Translations under genes and position numbers: made by a program
Origin: Adiantum capillus-veneris
Lineage: Eukaryota; Streptophyta; Polypodiopsida; Polypodiales; Pteridaceae
Direction of reading: 5' to 3'
Length of the DNA: 64,000 bases
Assembly: GCA_014529385.2 (NCBI GenBank)
Contig: CM043958.1
Location: forward strand, 146,656,734 to 146,720,733
The notes under the pieces: model-generated
Told to the model about the DNA's origin: nothing
The model's input: the letters and a program-made list of their open reading frames with translations, nothing else
Databases searched by the model: none
Shown: one piece after another, positions 1 to 12,993 of the stretch
Numbering within the stretch: the stretch's first letter is position 1
How the letters are laid out: every line of letters starts with the position of its first letter

Positions 1-2640
1 AATTTCTTGAACTAGCCATGAGTGGATCACAAGCCACCCTCACAAGCTCCTTTCACATCCCAGATAGCGCACTTATGTCGATAGTGGATGGGCGGCAGAT
101 CGCATGCAAAAAGGCCTTGTGGTCCCTCATTCGAAGAACGAAACCCTTTGTGGCACTGATTGGAGGATGGTAATCAAGACCTTGCTCTATCATTGACCTT
201 CACTTATGTGTCTTGAAAGGAAGAAAGCAACACACTTAGATGCCTTCTCTATTTAAGAGGGAAAATAAGGTAGCCCTAAAAAAACAGAGCTCACTCACAT
301 GAGTGAAACCAACAATAAGCTCTTCATGGATAGCACCTCCGATAGTCGAAGAAGGCAGTGCAACATCATGGCATAGGGGGTAAGAGCCCACACACAGTGA
401 AGTTCCATGGTTGGAGAGGCCGCCCCAAATGTAGCGCTATGGATGAGTGCATAGTCAAAAACCTCTCATAATCCTAACATAGTCTTTAGTGAAATCCCAC
501 CACTTGTGGCCCGACGAAAACATGACATGATGAGACCCATTCAATTCCAATCAAACTTAAATATATATCTCACCACTCATGAAAACGTTCAAGGCAGGTC
601 ATCGTCGGCATCCCACGTTGGCAGCAAGCACTGATGGGGAAGGCCAAATGAAGCACCGTTGGGAGACCACGTGGATCATTCAGGGAGAAAAATAAAGGGA
701 AGGGCATGTGTGCTTGCAGACACATGGACGACCACCCCTGTCTTTTTAATATAATATAATATAATATAATATATAGATATGTAGAGTATAGATGTCCTTT
801 CCTTTGTAAATGAGAAATGAGCATTCACTTCATATTTGGAAACTCAAGACATGTCCATCATTAGATTTACACACTCTTCATTTAAATGAGTGTCCACTTT
901 CTTGTTTCAACTCCTCAACATTTTTGGCCTATCAAAAAATGCTTGAAAATACAACTCAATCTTTTTTCTATTTTAGTAAGCAAAAAAAAAAGGCATCTCT
1001 ATAGCCTTTGCCCCTTGGGCATCCAAAAATAAAAGTACCCATTCACAAACTAAAACAAAACATATTTCAATGATTTTATAAAAAAAGGTAGGTATAATAA
1101 GCATAAAAAATGATAAAATAATTTAATGAAATGGACCCTTTATGAGGTCCTTAAATTAAAGGACTCCTTCATATATTGACACATTAACGAAAATTTCATT
1201 TGAGTCAATACTTCACATTACAAGATCAAATGCATATGAATGCACTCCTAAATCCCTTGTTCCCCAAGCCTTTTTGAATAGACCAACAAGGTGGCCTTCT
1301 CGTCATGCCAACATAGGGGTCTTCTTTGATCAAGACATTAGTTTGCAAATAGACTTGCAAAGAGTAGTCTCGTAGCTAAAGCATCATCTCTTTCTTCTTT
1401 GAAACCTATAGAAGCATCGTATAAAAACTCTTAGAAATGTATGCACGCTTCTCATGGAAAGAGCTATATTCACAAAGCTCCATGCATAGCTTCTTCATCA
1501 TTTTCTTCAACTTGTGATTGCCAAATAAAGACAACTTTTTGTCACATCCTAGGAACCTTCTGCAATTCTAACAATCGATGTGGGAGTTATGATCGATTTT
1601 GTGAAAAGATGTCTTGGGGGTGTTGTTCATTACTTCATTGATGAAGATAGTCATTTGCATACAGAAAGCCTTTCCCCTCTTTTGGATTCTTATCAATAGC
1701 CTCTTCTCACTCTTTTATCCTAATTGAGCATTAACTACTCTAAATAATCCAAAAACATTTGAAAAATTCACCCATAGAAGACAAGTATTTAACCTGCTTG
1801 AATTTCATATCGAGACGTAAATTCTTGATTGTGGAGTCGTTATCTTTGAGAAAGTATTTAAAGCCATACTTGCTTTTGGAAATATTTTAACTTTTATGAT
1901 GCAAATAAATGTAGAGATCATAATTCTCTTGAAGAGCTTTTTAAAATCATAGAAAGCATAATTGATAATGTTACCTCTCCCTTGAAATCATGGTTGTCCT
2001 TGACTTTGCTCCACTTACCTCTTGTGGAATCTTTAATCTATTTTGAAGATATCAAAGTCCTAAATATGTTACCTTATATGTTATTTTGAACTCATCTTAT
2101 AAATGAATAATGGACATAATAATACAAATGGCCCAATAATGCGTTTCCACATCCATATTTTTTGTAATATGTTTCTATAAAAAACAACTCACTTAAAAAT
2201 GTTTATGATAAAAACATTATATTGTATACAGAGCTCATGTCTCCCAACGAGATTGATTTATCTCACACCCTACTATCTCTATGTTGGGCATGAAGGTGAG
2301 TTGAATAATACAATAAAATATTTACCTATTGAAAATATTTTTGGATATATATTTTGTTATGTAAAACTGTGAGCTTTGGAATAGGGTCAATTCCTACATC
2401 CACATAAGCATAAGTAAAATACATGTAGAGCGCTAGTCTAGGGAGGCACATCCCTATATCCAAATGAGCCCTTAGTAATTAGATTACACAATTAAGTTAA
2501 ACTTGCTTTGGAGTACCGTTATTCCAACATTCAAATAAAGCTAATTTAGAGCTTTGTTGTTTGTTGTAGACATCCTTATCCAAATAAGAAATCAATTTCT
2601 ACCTAAGAGTGTGAGCTTTGTACACTATAAAACTTTCAAA
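1..2640. other. AT-rich stretch without a recognisable gene
   Basis: I see no coding region with a recognisable domain on either strand. The open frames here are short, mutually overlapping and low in complexity. The stretch is AT-rich with homopolymer runs, and is probably old transposon debris, but nothing ties it to a family. The only discrete structure is a short (TATAA)n tract near 750. Confidence 0.6.
747..775. repeat. (TATAA)n microsatellite
   Basis: Tandem run of the pentamer ATAAT/TATAA, about six units. No gene is attached to it. Confidence 0.85.
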
Positions 2641-3620
2641 AAATTTACCGTAGCCATTTATCGCATTTTGTAGAGAGAAAGAGAGTCCAAAATGGGTGGT
2701 CAAAGAGGAGAGAGGGGGGCAAGAATGAGTTTTTTTGTATATTAAAGATTATTGTGCATATTGCCGCGCTATCTATCGTTGTTGTTAGTGCATAAATTAT
2801 CGCTATCATTACCTCAAACATTATCGCGCTTTGCTTTGGCGCTGAAATATTCAAATTTGGGTACTTCTTTCTATTTTACATTAAAAAAATTAAAGAACAT
2901 GATATTTTTCATAAACAATTGACAAAAAAATGGTATTGAGGCATAAAAGAATGGTTATTTGGATAGATTAGCTTGCTCAAGGCATCTGACTGCTCTGTCA
3001 CCCAATTTTGGCCTACAAGTAGGACACGCATTGTGGCCCAATGTGGACAGTCATGCATGAAGAGAAGAGGCTTCCACTCTTCTCCCAAACACCACATGCA
3101 TTTAGCCCAAGTGACTACATTCTTGTATTCATCGCATATTTTAAAAGGCTTTACATAGTGGTGGCGGGGTGAGTTCCCTTGCTGTGAAGAGACATTGAGC
3201 AAGGAGCACAATAAAGGAACTCTTGTTCAATTAAAGCACTCTACAATAGCTAGAGCACTCTCGCACTTGCACAACACAAAATGTTGACTCCACTTGTAGC
3301 CATGACTACCACAAAAGAAAATATGTGAAGGTGGATGTGGATGTGTGTGCTCATGAGAGAGGGAGGGAGAGAGAGGTATTAGCCGCCGTTATCTATCTCT
3401 AGAATTACCGTGCAATGCTTTGGGGAAAAAATATTCAAAATTGAGTACTTCTTTCTATTTTACCAAAAAAATATAGAGGATTTGATATTTCTCATAAAAA
3501 TTTGGATTTGATATTCAAAATTGAGTACTTCTTTCTATTTTATCAAAATATAGAGGATTTGAATTGGACAAAAAAATGATAGATATTTGATCATTAGTTT
3601 AATGACACACATTTCATTAA
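2640..3620. repeat. Locally duplicated AT-rich module with a decayed zinc-knuckle-like ORF
   Basis: The phrase ATTCAAAATTGAGTACTTCT followed by CTATTTTA occurs near 3,430-3,480 and again near 3,505-3,560. A diverged form lies at 2,845-2,880, and flanking text is partly shared. Between them, the minus strand at 2,909-3,211 is open for 100 codons and reads C-x2-C ... H-D-C-P-H followed by a TEQSDALSKL phrase, which resembles a retroelement gag knuckle. No start, partner ORF or LTR can be seen. I treat it as a gag relic, with low confidence in the coding part. Confidence 0.35.
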
Positions 3621-4410
3621 CATAAAATTAATGTGCTTGATAAAATTAGAGAGAGGAAGAGAAAGCGAGAAAGGGACGACACGGCAAAAACATCTCTTAT
3701 AATAAAATATAGAAAATATTTATGAATCATCTTCAAAAGGATCTCCACAAGTGGCATCATATAGATCTAAACCCATGGGTCCTGAATCAAGAAAGAGAGA
3801 AATTTAATCGTCATTTGTGGATGTGTTGGTTTCATTATCTTCCATCTCATCATCATCATCATGACAATCATCCTCCTCACAAAGATTGGTGGTGGGACTT
3901 GATTCATCAATCTTTCCCTCCTCGATCTCCTCCTCAACCAAAGTAGTAGGTGGGAAAGGTCGAAGACGGTCTCCTCTTCATTAGTGGAAAAAAATGGTTC
4001 TTCCTTGAGGTGTTACCAGAACTACAAACCAAATTTTTGGTTTGTGGATTGATGGTGTAGATGGTGGGAACAGACGCCACCAGTCGAAAAGTCAGCAAAA
4101 GGGCTGGTAAATACTGCACATAGTTATTGTGGTAACTGTACAAGAGATAGTCAATCAGAGTCCCAATCTGATGGCTATAAATAGGACCCACTATTCATTT
4201 TGTGGGTTATTATTCCACTATCACGGAGTCTAGTGTCTTGGAGCTCATTATGCTCTTGTACTATTTTATCATTAAGCCCAAAGTAGACTTTGGCTCATAC
4301 TAGTGTACTCTGATTTCAATACATATTCTAGTTCCCATTTCCATATCAATTTAAGTATTGTAATTCATTTTAGTTTGTATGTTCTGATATCTAAAGTTTC
4401 TATCTGATTC
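3621..4410. other. No recognisable gene
   Basis: Short open frames only. The right half may belong to the 5' LTR or leader of the decayed gypsy element whose primer site lies at 4,517, because the roughly 80 bp before that site recur before the primer site at 22,749. Confidence 0.4.
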
Positions 4411-4516
4411 TCATTAACCAACCTCGAATAGCTGTCACAAGTGACCAACTCATTCCATTTTGGCGATCATGATGGCTTAAGCTAAGTTTCTCTTGACTGA
4501 AGAACTATCCCCCAGT

Positions 4517-4528
4517 TGGTGTTAGGTC
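4517..4528 (+). promoter_or_regulatory. Decayed primer-binding site (tRNA-iMet type)
   Basis: The sequence reads TGGTGTTAGGTC, two changes from the plant iMet site TGGTATCAGAGC allowing for decay. The preceding roughly 80 bp (4,435-4,516) recur almost unchanged at 22,668-22,748, where the site reads TGGTATTAGAGC. Both copies are followed by related gag-like sequence on the plus strand. They are therefore two copies of one LTR-element family. Confidence 0.6.
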
Positions 4529-4589
4529 TAGTTGAAATTAACCGTGCCACCTAATAGAGTTCCACGTAGTAGAAGGCTAGTACGAGATT

Positions 4590-5880
4590 CATGGATGATC
4601 CAGATTGTGTCACTACTACTCCACGAGGAGTCAAAGTGAGGCTCTAATCTTAAGAGAGAACCTGGGAATGAGGCATGTGTTCCTCCAGATCCAAGGGAAA
4701 CTAATGAATCACGGGATTCTCAACACTCAACTCAACGACAATTGGGAAGCAGACATAGATCATTACAGTAAAAGACGGTCTAGAGACAGGAAACCAATTC
4801 AGAAAGCCAGATTTACTCACTATGAACGTTCTACTAATCTAAAGATTTTTTTTCCAATCTTCAAAGAGGGAAAGAAGGATGATCCTGACATGCACATTCT
4901 GGCATTACAACAATACATTGATCTGAAGGATATAGATGAGGATGAATGGGGGGAGTATTTTGCTCAAACATTAAAAAGAGGCAGCAAGGAAGTGGTATCA
5001 TCATTATCCAAGAAAAGAGGCAGCAAGGAAGTGGTATCATCATCAGCAAGGAAATTTTATGCGAGCTAGACAAGATAAAAAAAGGCAAATTGTCAATCGA
5101 GCTATGTTGAGAAAATTAAGAAACTGACCAAAAAATTGTAAGAACCCTCGTCGGAAAAAAGAATGAGGGCTTGGTTCCTTAACGGCTTTAGAAGTACGAA
5201 GCTAAGGAAACATGAAGTCCTAGCCCTTATGACGAAATTCAATGATCTAGTTTAGCGAGCCTTGAAATTGGAACATCAAGCCAAAAAGCAAAGGAGCCAC
5301 AAGAGAAGAGATTCTAGTAGCAAAACATCGATTGAAGGGTCGGATTCTTCCTGTTCATCTGATAGTGACTTAGATGAAAAAGCTAAAGGCAAGAAGAAAG
5401 GGACATGGATCAGGAATCTAGAGGAAGTGTCAAAACAAATAGTTGAGATGGCCAAAATGAGATCTTCAGTAGGAAAGGTGGAGACTTGGTGTTCCAAGTG
5501 CAGATCTAGAGATCACATGTCAGATGAATGTTTCCAGTGCATGTATGGTAAAGCTTATGGGCATATATGGAACAATTATGGGATAAGGATACATCATTTC
5601 AAGAAAGGAATGGACTTATAAAAGATTGCACTAACAAATCTAGAAGCGGTGAAAACAGATTGGGGGGGGGGGGGGGGGGGGGGGGGGCAAGTGGCTCCAA
5701 GGAGAATGAGACTAGCAGGAGTGCTAAAGGTGGTAGAGGTAGATACCGAGGGGGTACTGGCTAGAGCAGAGGTAGAGCTGACTTTAGAAAAAGGAATTTA
5801 AATTGCAATACTTGCAAAAGAATATGGCCATTTTGCAGCTCAGTGCCCATATGTTGCCAAACTAGAAGGATCTGAATAGA
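4590..5880 (+). pseudogene. Decayed Ty3/gypsy-type gag with zinc knuckles
   Basis: Three plus-strand open segments (4,605-5,069; 5,262-5,621; 5,567-5,764) form one gag-like reading interrupted by stops and frameshifts. The first part ends in a tandem duplication of a 'RGSKEVVSS' phrase. The middle part is basic and serine-rich, then shows a knuckle-like C-x2-C...H pattern around 5,490-5,570. Near 5,800-5,860 a one-base shift restores a standard C-x2-C-x4-H-x4-C knuckle (CNTCK...GHFAAQC). The upstream part resembles the fragment at 22,775-23,320, which has the same DRKP/DDPD phrases. Gag packages element RNA into particles. This copy is non-functional and no pol follows it. Confidence 0.6.
5662..5687. 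repeat. Poly-G tract
   Basis: An uninterrupted run of 26 G residues inside the decayed gag. It shifts or pads the reading frame into a poly-Gly stretch. Its length in the assembly may not be reliable. Confidence 0.9.
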
Positions 5881-6908
5881 AAACTCATGAGCCAGTGTAA
5901 CACGGGTGGTGACATTTCTAGATCAGTCACATTCAATGTTAGATTTCCATTTTTATCCATTATCTATACCAGAGAATGATAGACTTATTTTTCCATTATT
6001 GCATCCTTTGTAGTATGGTGGTTTTGTTACAACTTCTTGTAGTCTGCTCGTTTTGCTTCCAACAGTGTTTGGAATCTCTCAGCATCCTACTAAGCAATTA
6101 CTTTCTCCTCCTCCAACACCCTATGTACATCGGTCAATTTTTTAATGTTTTTCTAGAGACCCTGCACTTCTCTGTTGTGGTGTTGTTGTTGTAGTTGTAA
6201 TCCTAAGATCTGTTGCATCCATCTAGATTTTTCCTTTTTGATATTCTCTAGCTCAGCTTGAGTTTCTTGAAGCTCTTTTTTCTATTTGTCCAGCTCTAAG
6301 CTAGAAATGGATGTTTGGACTTCCATCATCTGGCCTATGGAATTGATGATGGTGTTACAGCCAGATTGGATCACCACAACACACTCTTGTGTGATGGTAT
6401 CTGGATCAATATGGTATGTTTTATACATTGTCATTGCTCCTCCTAGCCCTTATTCTTAACCAACATATCAAACCATCGACTCAAAGAAAAAATTCGGGTA
6501 AATTCGGGCTAAATCCAAGTACCAATGTTTACTCACGAGACACTTTATGTCTACACCATGGGAACGTGGACATAACAAATGCATGAGAAATTAGCTTTTC
6601 AGCTCAAGAAAAATAGTCAAAAGAAAAAGATGAAGAAAAAGAAAAAGAGAAGATAAGGATAAGGTGAGTAAGTAATTTGTTGAATAAGTAGCTTGTTGAA
6701 GAAGTTTTGAAAAGGAGGATACTTTATCAAGATAAGATAAGTAAAAGGAACTTATTTATAAGAAAGATAAGCTATCAAGATAAGCAAAAGCACTTATCTA
6801 TAATGTGCATAAAAAGAGGCTTCTCTTCTCATTTTACACTTCTCTCCTTCATTTCTCAAGGTGAAAACTTGAGAGTAAGCTTGAGAAATCCATAGCTAAT
6901 TCTCTTTC

Positions 6909-6928
6909 ACACACACACACACACACCT
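6909..6928. repeat. (CA)n microsatellite
   Basis: About ten CA units, followed by further CACA text. Confidence 0.85.
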
Positions 6929-7179
6929 CCTACACACACATCCTCTCTAAGAGAATCCATGGCCAAAATCCTAATCAAGTTTGTCAAAACTAGATCTTTT
7001 TCTTCACATTACACTCTCCCTCTCCTCTTTCCTAATCCTCAAGATTTCCATAGCTTGAATCTCGTTTATCTCATTCCTTTCTCTCAATCCAAGTGGTTTT
7101 CAAGTGAAGATGAAGAGGGAGGGAGACGACTACGCCACTAAGATTCTCTGATAATTCCCAAAGCAAGGAGAAGACTCTA

Positions 7180-7233
<54 letters not shown>

Positions 7234-7236
7234 ACA
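7180..7236. repeat. (CA)n microsatellite
   Basis: A CA dinucleotide run of roughly 25 units with one GA interruption near the 3' end. Confidence 0.92.
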
Positions 7237-8700
7237 GGTAACGTTTTCTTGTTCTCTTTATGTTATCGCACTTTCTTGAAAGTGATTTACCTTTCATGCT
7301 TACTTAAATTCATGCTTAAGCTCTCATGTTTCCATAAGCAAGCCTTTGCATTGCTTGCTTGGAAAGAACAACAACTTCTTAATTTTGTTGTTTCTTTCTA
7401 ATTATGGTTCATTACTGATCATAACTAACCACAATGTTATTTCAAGTTTCTTTAGATTACCAGACTAATATGGCATAGAGAGAGTAGAAAACACTCTCTT
7501 TAACCATAGGTGTTTGGATATCATAAATTACCTAAATAGTATGCATGATGAATGGTGACTTATATCTTTAATTATCCCTTAATCTCTTGCATAAACCTTT
7601 TTATTGATGGTGGTTAAGTTACTTTTATTCTCTTACCTAAATTACTCTTATAAAGGCAAATGCCATAAATCAAAGGCAACTAAGTAATTGAATTGTTTTT
7701 GGAACTAACTTTATTTTCCAAAAGAGGAATTTCAATTCATCCAAAAGAAATGCTCTCATGAAAGGTTCACAACTTCTTCTTGATTTTGCATAAATTATGT
7801 TTGTCAAAGTTTTAGTGATATACTTAAATTGATATCTAATTCTCTCAAGAGGGAGTTGAGGTTTTGAAGTGAAATTGTATCATAGCTAAAGGAATTTTCT
7901 TCGAAAGAGGATCCCCCTTCCAAGTAGGCTTATTCTCTCTCCCCTCTTATCAATTGGAAAACCCCAAATCCTTAAACCACTCCTAGCTATGGCATTAATC
8001 CTCTCCACGGTAGCCAAGTATGTCTAAATCCCATCGTAAAGAAGATCTTGTTAATCATTCATACTTCATTGCATACACTAACATGTTCACTCTTAGGGAT
8101 TTTACATTTTTACTTTTACACTATCAATCACACAATCAAGCATTGATTCTTGCATAATCACTCAAAAGAAGTTACTATTGCAAGTTGGTGCACTCTAAAG
8201 TTCAATGTTTGCAATTTATGGCCCACACTAAAGCAAAGATAATCATAAAGAGCATATGCATTGTTATTTTCAAGTTTGTATTCTTTCAAATTTGTTTTGC
8301 AATTGCGATATGGGAGAGTAAGGGAATAGCTTCATGAAAATGACGACCATGTTGCTTAAACATAAAACTCCCATCGCTTCCATGGAGATGTCCCATGGAT
8401 AACAAATGATGCAAGGAAAACAAATGGGATTTCCCTAGATAGGGTTAACTTGAAACTTATATGAGACAAAACCTTAAACTCCCAAGAGTTTTGTTGTATG
8501 TATTAAGATCTTGTTTGAGTAGACATTAAAAAGAAAAAAGGAGCTAAGGGATTATGACTCAGTAAGAAAATTACTCTAAATTTCAACTTGGATTAAAAAC
8601 TTTACCAAGAAGATTGTGGATATCCCTAGCATAACATAGAAGTTTAAGTGTGAAACTTGTCTTAAATGTTTGTAAAAAGGTTGGTGTAGGTTGTTTACCT

Positions 8701-9860
8701 GTGGGATGCAACGGGGGATGGTCCTTTCTGGCTAGGACCAATAACCATTGGTTTATATTTTGATATCGGGTTTATTCAATGCCTTGGAATTGGGATTGGA
8801 TGGGAGTATGTCCCGGTCGGGGTGGTGAGACTCGCGAATGCCTTTGGAAAACGGCCTAGTCTGGTGGGTAAGCTTGATGCCGGCGGGAAAAGGAGGAAGG
8901 AAAAATGGATCCAAGAAGGGATTGGATAAAAGAGGAAGATATGATTTAATTAACAAACTCTTCTAATTGTTTGGTAAAAAGTAACCTTGGAAAGGCTAGG
9001 AACCTAAGTGGGTTATCCCGCAATTTTCCTCATCAACCGGACCTTTGCTCCGCTTCTTGGAATATTTATCTAAAAGGAACTTAAGGTAGATTAATTATAA
9101 GCCTTTCCTAAAAGAAAAAAAAAGGTAGATTAATTGTAAGCCTTTCTTAAAAGAAAAAAAAGAATTGAAACTTGTGTAAAGGCGCCGCCTCTACACGTGG
9201 TGGAGAAGACAAGGTATCCGAGTCCTAGGAGAAGGATAGGAATATGCCTAGAGAACTATATGTGATTGCTGAAAGATAACTTTAATAATACTAAAGGAAA
9301 AAGGAATTGAAATATTTTAAAAAGAAAAAAGGTGTGAACAACCTGATAGATGCACACTTGCAAGGGTATACAACAGTTTTCATGCTACTTTCAAATGCTT
9401 GAAATCTATTCTTGGTTTGACATGTCTGGAATATTGTTTTCTAGTATCATAGTACTATCTTGGAAAGGTGCATTTATTGAATGGTTTGATGTAAGGGTGG
9501 ATTTTGGAGGGTTAATTTGTTGGCCATAAAGTTGAACTGAATTTTATGTTTTCCATTGAGTTAAGAAAGAGGAAAGGGATTTTGATCTACGGAGTGGGGA
9601 TTAAACTTGGGAACAAGGACTTCGTGTAGTTAGTGAATACACTCCTCTTAGGGGAACGCATTGACGGTTGTGCTCGATCGTAACCGAGAAAAAAGTGCAG
9701 TGACCTTGAACCAAGGGTGAGAGAACTCCCACGAGTTGACCTTGAAAGGTTGATCTCACACTTAGTCTGATGACTTTGACTGGAAAGTTTGAATCTACAA
9801 GGAAATATATATATTGGGGTTAAGGGTTCCATATGAGAAAAATTGAATGTTATCACCCCT
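8701..9860. other. No recognisable gene
   Basis: Mixed composition, with only short frames on both strands. It lies downstream (minus sense) of the split retroelement ORF at 9,905-10,417 and could be that element's 3' part. No LTR end or polypurine tract was recognised. Confidence 0.4.
9083..9159. repeat. Two-copy direct repeat, about 38 bp
   Basis: The phrase AAGGTAGATTAATTRTAAGC followed by a C/T-rich link and an A-rich tail occurs twice in immediate tandem. The copies differ at a few positions. Confidence 0.85.
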
Positions 9861-9904
9861 TTGAGTTGGCATCAAATAGCAGGAGGAGTCTTGTCTGGGT
9901 GTCG

Positions 9905-10417
9905 GTCTTAAGCGGGAGGGATATCGAGAATCGTGGTGTATTCATTTGGAGATGGTGCAGCCGGTGGACCTTGGCATTTGGCATGATCTGGTTTCTTCAT
10001 AACCAATCTCCCTTTGAGTGGTTGCTTTTGCAAATGTTGTAGACTGTTCAATTTCACAATGGGCATCTGGGTTTCAATAGGCTCTAAGTCACTGCCCGAG
10101 GCTTCGTGCCTCTCCTTAGACTTGGTGATGGTCTTGGCTTGTTCAATATTGGTATCTATGTCACTCGTCTATGTTTCTGGTTGCCCGCCTTCTTGTCCTT
10201 GCATTGTGTCTACTAGAGGCTTCTTAGGGCCTACTGGCTTTTGTGCTCTTGCCTTAAATCCTTTCAAGAGATTCATTGTTTTTTGTTTTTTACTAGCTAA
10301 CCAAGTCTCTGTGTGGGTTGATGTCCATTTCCCTAGTTTGCACTGTTTCTTTTCCTTTGCCTTCAAATTGCTTTGTTGCAGTGTCCTTTGTTTGCTCAGA
10401 TTTGGTCTTGGTTGTTT
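9905..10417 (-). pseudogene. 3' part of an older retroelement ORF split by element 1
   Basis: Minus-strand, polar (Lys/Gln/Thr-rich) coding-like sequence runs up to 10,417 and is then cut by the LTR of element 1 (10,423). Across the insertion, the CCCTT target duplication joins it to the minus-strand reading at 21,575-22,190, and the junction keeps an open frame rich in T, K and E. Phrases such as KWTSTHTETW resemble the W-containing repeat region of element 1 in style. No domain can be named and several stops are present. It marks the pre-insertion host of element 1. Confidence 0.45.
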
Positions 10418-10422
10418 CCCTT
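10418..10422. repeat. Target-site duplication CCCTT (left)
   Basis: The five bases directly before the left LTR of element 1. They equal the five bases directly after the right LTR (21,570-21,574), as expected for LTR-element integration. Confidence 0.9.
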
Positions 10423-11292
10423 TGTTGGAGGAGTGACTCACACACCCATGAAGTGCATGCAAACACTACCTAGATCAACATAATGTCAATCGAGGACACA
10501 GATGACACGATAGGCACACGGAGGAAATCTCTTTAGCTTGTCAGGCTGAGACCATCCTACACATACAACACTCTGGAAGGCCAACTATACCACAATCAAG
10601 AACCTCACTGCTCTCAACTACACCACCTAGCCACATACACACATACGGAAGGTAAGTCACTTAATCATGCCAGATTCGTACGAAACTTAAGGAACACCAT
10701 CCCCTCACTAGGATACACCTGTCCCTAAGCTTCTACACTCAAAACCCTCACTCTAAACCCATCTGCGAAAAATGCGTAGGATGACATAGCAGAATTTTGA
10801 AAGTGCCCGAAATTGAAATTTATGAGTACCTATGCGTAGCTTATGTCGCCACGATTCTATAAACTACTAACACGCAAAAAACAGACATCATTTGATACAC
10901 TTACGGCAACAAATAGCTCGTAGATGCGTCGGCATGTGTGCTTTGTCTCGCGTGGAATGCTTGGCATTGTCGCGTATCTCTCCGCGAGCCTACAGCAATG
11001 GTGCAGTCGGATCTCCAATGTGTTGAGCGAGCCGGGTGTAGCTAGAGGATAAAGCTCACGCTCACTCTCTTTCTCTCTCACAAACAGTAGACAGCAGCGC
11101 TAAAGTTTTGATTATGATTAAAGTCTCCCTTTACAAAATGACCTAGGTACCTTATATACTATGGCTACCAAAAATGGGGCTGAAAGGGTCAAATGGCTTT
11201 GTATTCACAATATGGAAGTGCCATTGCACCCCGGCTTCTGAAACTAGAATAACTAGAATAACTAGAATAACTCTAAACCCCAGCGGTCAACA
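10423..11292 (-). repeat. 3' LTR of element 1
   Basis: 870 bp, starting TGTTGGAGGAG and ending GGTCAACA on the plus strand. It is near-identical to 20,618-21,569 over most of its length. Relative to that copy it lacks roughly 85 bp near the right end, where ACTAGAATA is triplicated instead. It contains a half-site resembling the leader palindrome (GCGTAGGATGACAT) near 10,775. Confidence 0.92.
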
Positions 11293-11312
11293 CTCCTCCC
11301 TTCCGCGTTCAT
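11293..11312 (-). promoter_or_regulatory. Polypurine tract of element 1
   Basis: On the minus strand GGAAGGGAGGAG lies immediately before the LTR start TGTTGACCGC, the expected position of the plus-strand DNA primer. Just beyond is a GTCGTCCCCGACATGAC phrase that also occurs next to the polypurine tract of element B. Confidence 0.75.
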
Positions 11313-12993
11313 GTCGTCCCCGACATGACCTGATTGTCGATGGCGATGTGGTCTTTGCTGTCGTTTTGGCTTCATCTGTTGCACTGCTTGTAACTTTGTT
11401 GAACCACAACAAGAACTATGATCCATTAGAGAGGACATCTATCATCATAACCATTCATCTTTTGAGATCCTTTGATAACTTTTATGTCTGCTCTTCTTCA
11501 TTGGGGACTTCTTTGTTCATGTGCAATCATATTGTCAGTGTTGTCTGCAGCTTTGTCATTGTAGGCCATTCTTCGACTCGCCATTGAGGAGAAGTATGCT
11601 ATGATGTGAAATTGGTGCTCCAATTCATTTGTCAATTGATTTGAGTAGCATTTCCTTATTGTTGATGTAGAAGGAATATGTACAAGAGGATGGTGATAGG
11701 TGTCTTTAGATTAGGGTCTAAAACCTGGATGACCAAAGGGAAAAAACCCAGTGGGAAAAAATGCATTTGGTATACGCTCTTATTGGAGTTGAGCAGTTGA
11801 ACGTGAAGTACATGTTCACGAAAGGTGAGTGCTTGGGCGAAACACGGAAAGAGTGCCTCATGCAAGTGCCAATTATAGGACACTCTATATGCATATGAGA
11901 AATTTGTCAACAAAAGCATGCAATGTGAAAGAAGGAGATGATGGGTGTTTCGAGGAATAAATGTAGCACATGTGACATCAAAAGATGTCTCAATAGCTTC
12001 CACCTTTCCAAGAAGGGTTGTCGATGTAGAAGTTTCTCCACTCGTATCTCACTGTGCTCAGTACGTGAGTGTCTTTTGGACCTTCTCCTTCACTTATCCA
12101 GACTTAAGTACTTAGACTTCGACTCTTTTGCTCACCTATACCAGCATGAGCGACACAACGTAAATATGCTCAACTCTTCCAGCTTGAGCAGTACCTAGAA
12201 TAGCTAAGACTCTTAGACCACAAAGAATATTACTTGAAGCTTTGGGACTAACACCTCACTCATTTTGTGGCTTAGCTACTCGACTCTGACTTTTATGACT
12301 TGTCGGTTGCCCGTTGACACTGCTTTGTGACAAGTTCTTTGGTTGTTGTAGTGGCTGCTGAGACATACTTTGTGAAGTTTCATCATTTCCCTGTACCTTC
12401 TTCTCTTTGTAGTGCTCAGGCCTCTCGTCAGTCTTTTCTTCATGTGGATTATGGATTTTTTTATTTTTTCTTAATAATAAACAAAAAAACTTAACAAAAG
12501 AAAAATCATTCAAATAGAAATCTAAATGCTATGTACACTATACACATGTCCCTAGGGGCTCATATATATATTTTGTCCCCATACTCCTCTGTAACACTAC
12601 TATGAGGGCATATACTCTAAATTTCGTCAAAAAATTATCACAATAAAACGAAAAAATTCAATGCCTCTCACAAAACATTGCCCTCTAATAGTCATAATGT
12701 TAGGTCCGCATTTAGAATGCCTCCCCCCTTCCTATTTGGAGTCATCCTTTACGACAGGGTATTGCAAAGGGTATGTGTTGTGCTTGGGCAATTAAAAGTT
12801 GTGCCTATGCAGGCCTTGTAATGTAGCCCTATTATGCATACACAGTCAATGCATGGAAAAGATTTATGTTGTGCAAGATGTGGGTATAATCAATTTGCTT
12901 ATTGGCATTTGTTGGCGAGGCTTCCTATTCTAAGCAATGTAATGGTCTTTGAAGCTCCTATATCGTTGCTTGATTGAAGCGACTTGCTCTCTT
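11313..12993 (-). other. 3' untranslated region of element 1 with a block conserved in element C
   Basis: No gene is recognised. A minus-strand open frame at 12,256-12,513 encodes a short polar, Gln/Ser-rich peptide of unknown meaning. The stretch 12,510-12,990 is clearly homologous to 42,490-43,085 of element C, including a purine run followed by TGCGGACC and a shared block around TCAATGCATGGAAAA. The block therefore lies between the WxPK ORF and the 3' end in both elements. Confidence 0.6.

Larger units (their letters stand above)
5900..8700. other. No recognisable gene; microsatellite-bearing AT-rich DNA
   Basis: Open frames are short and overlap. A purine-rich A/G stretch lies at 6,600-6,780. 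Two (CA)n tracts are annotated separately. I see no LTR end, domain or RNA gene. Confidence 0.5.

Noticed and set aside
10857-11081. Minus ORF of 74 codons repeated at 21,049-21,273
   Set aside because: It lies within the two LTRs of element 1 and is open in both only because they are copies. It has no domain.
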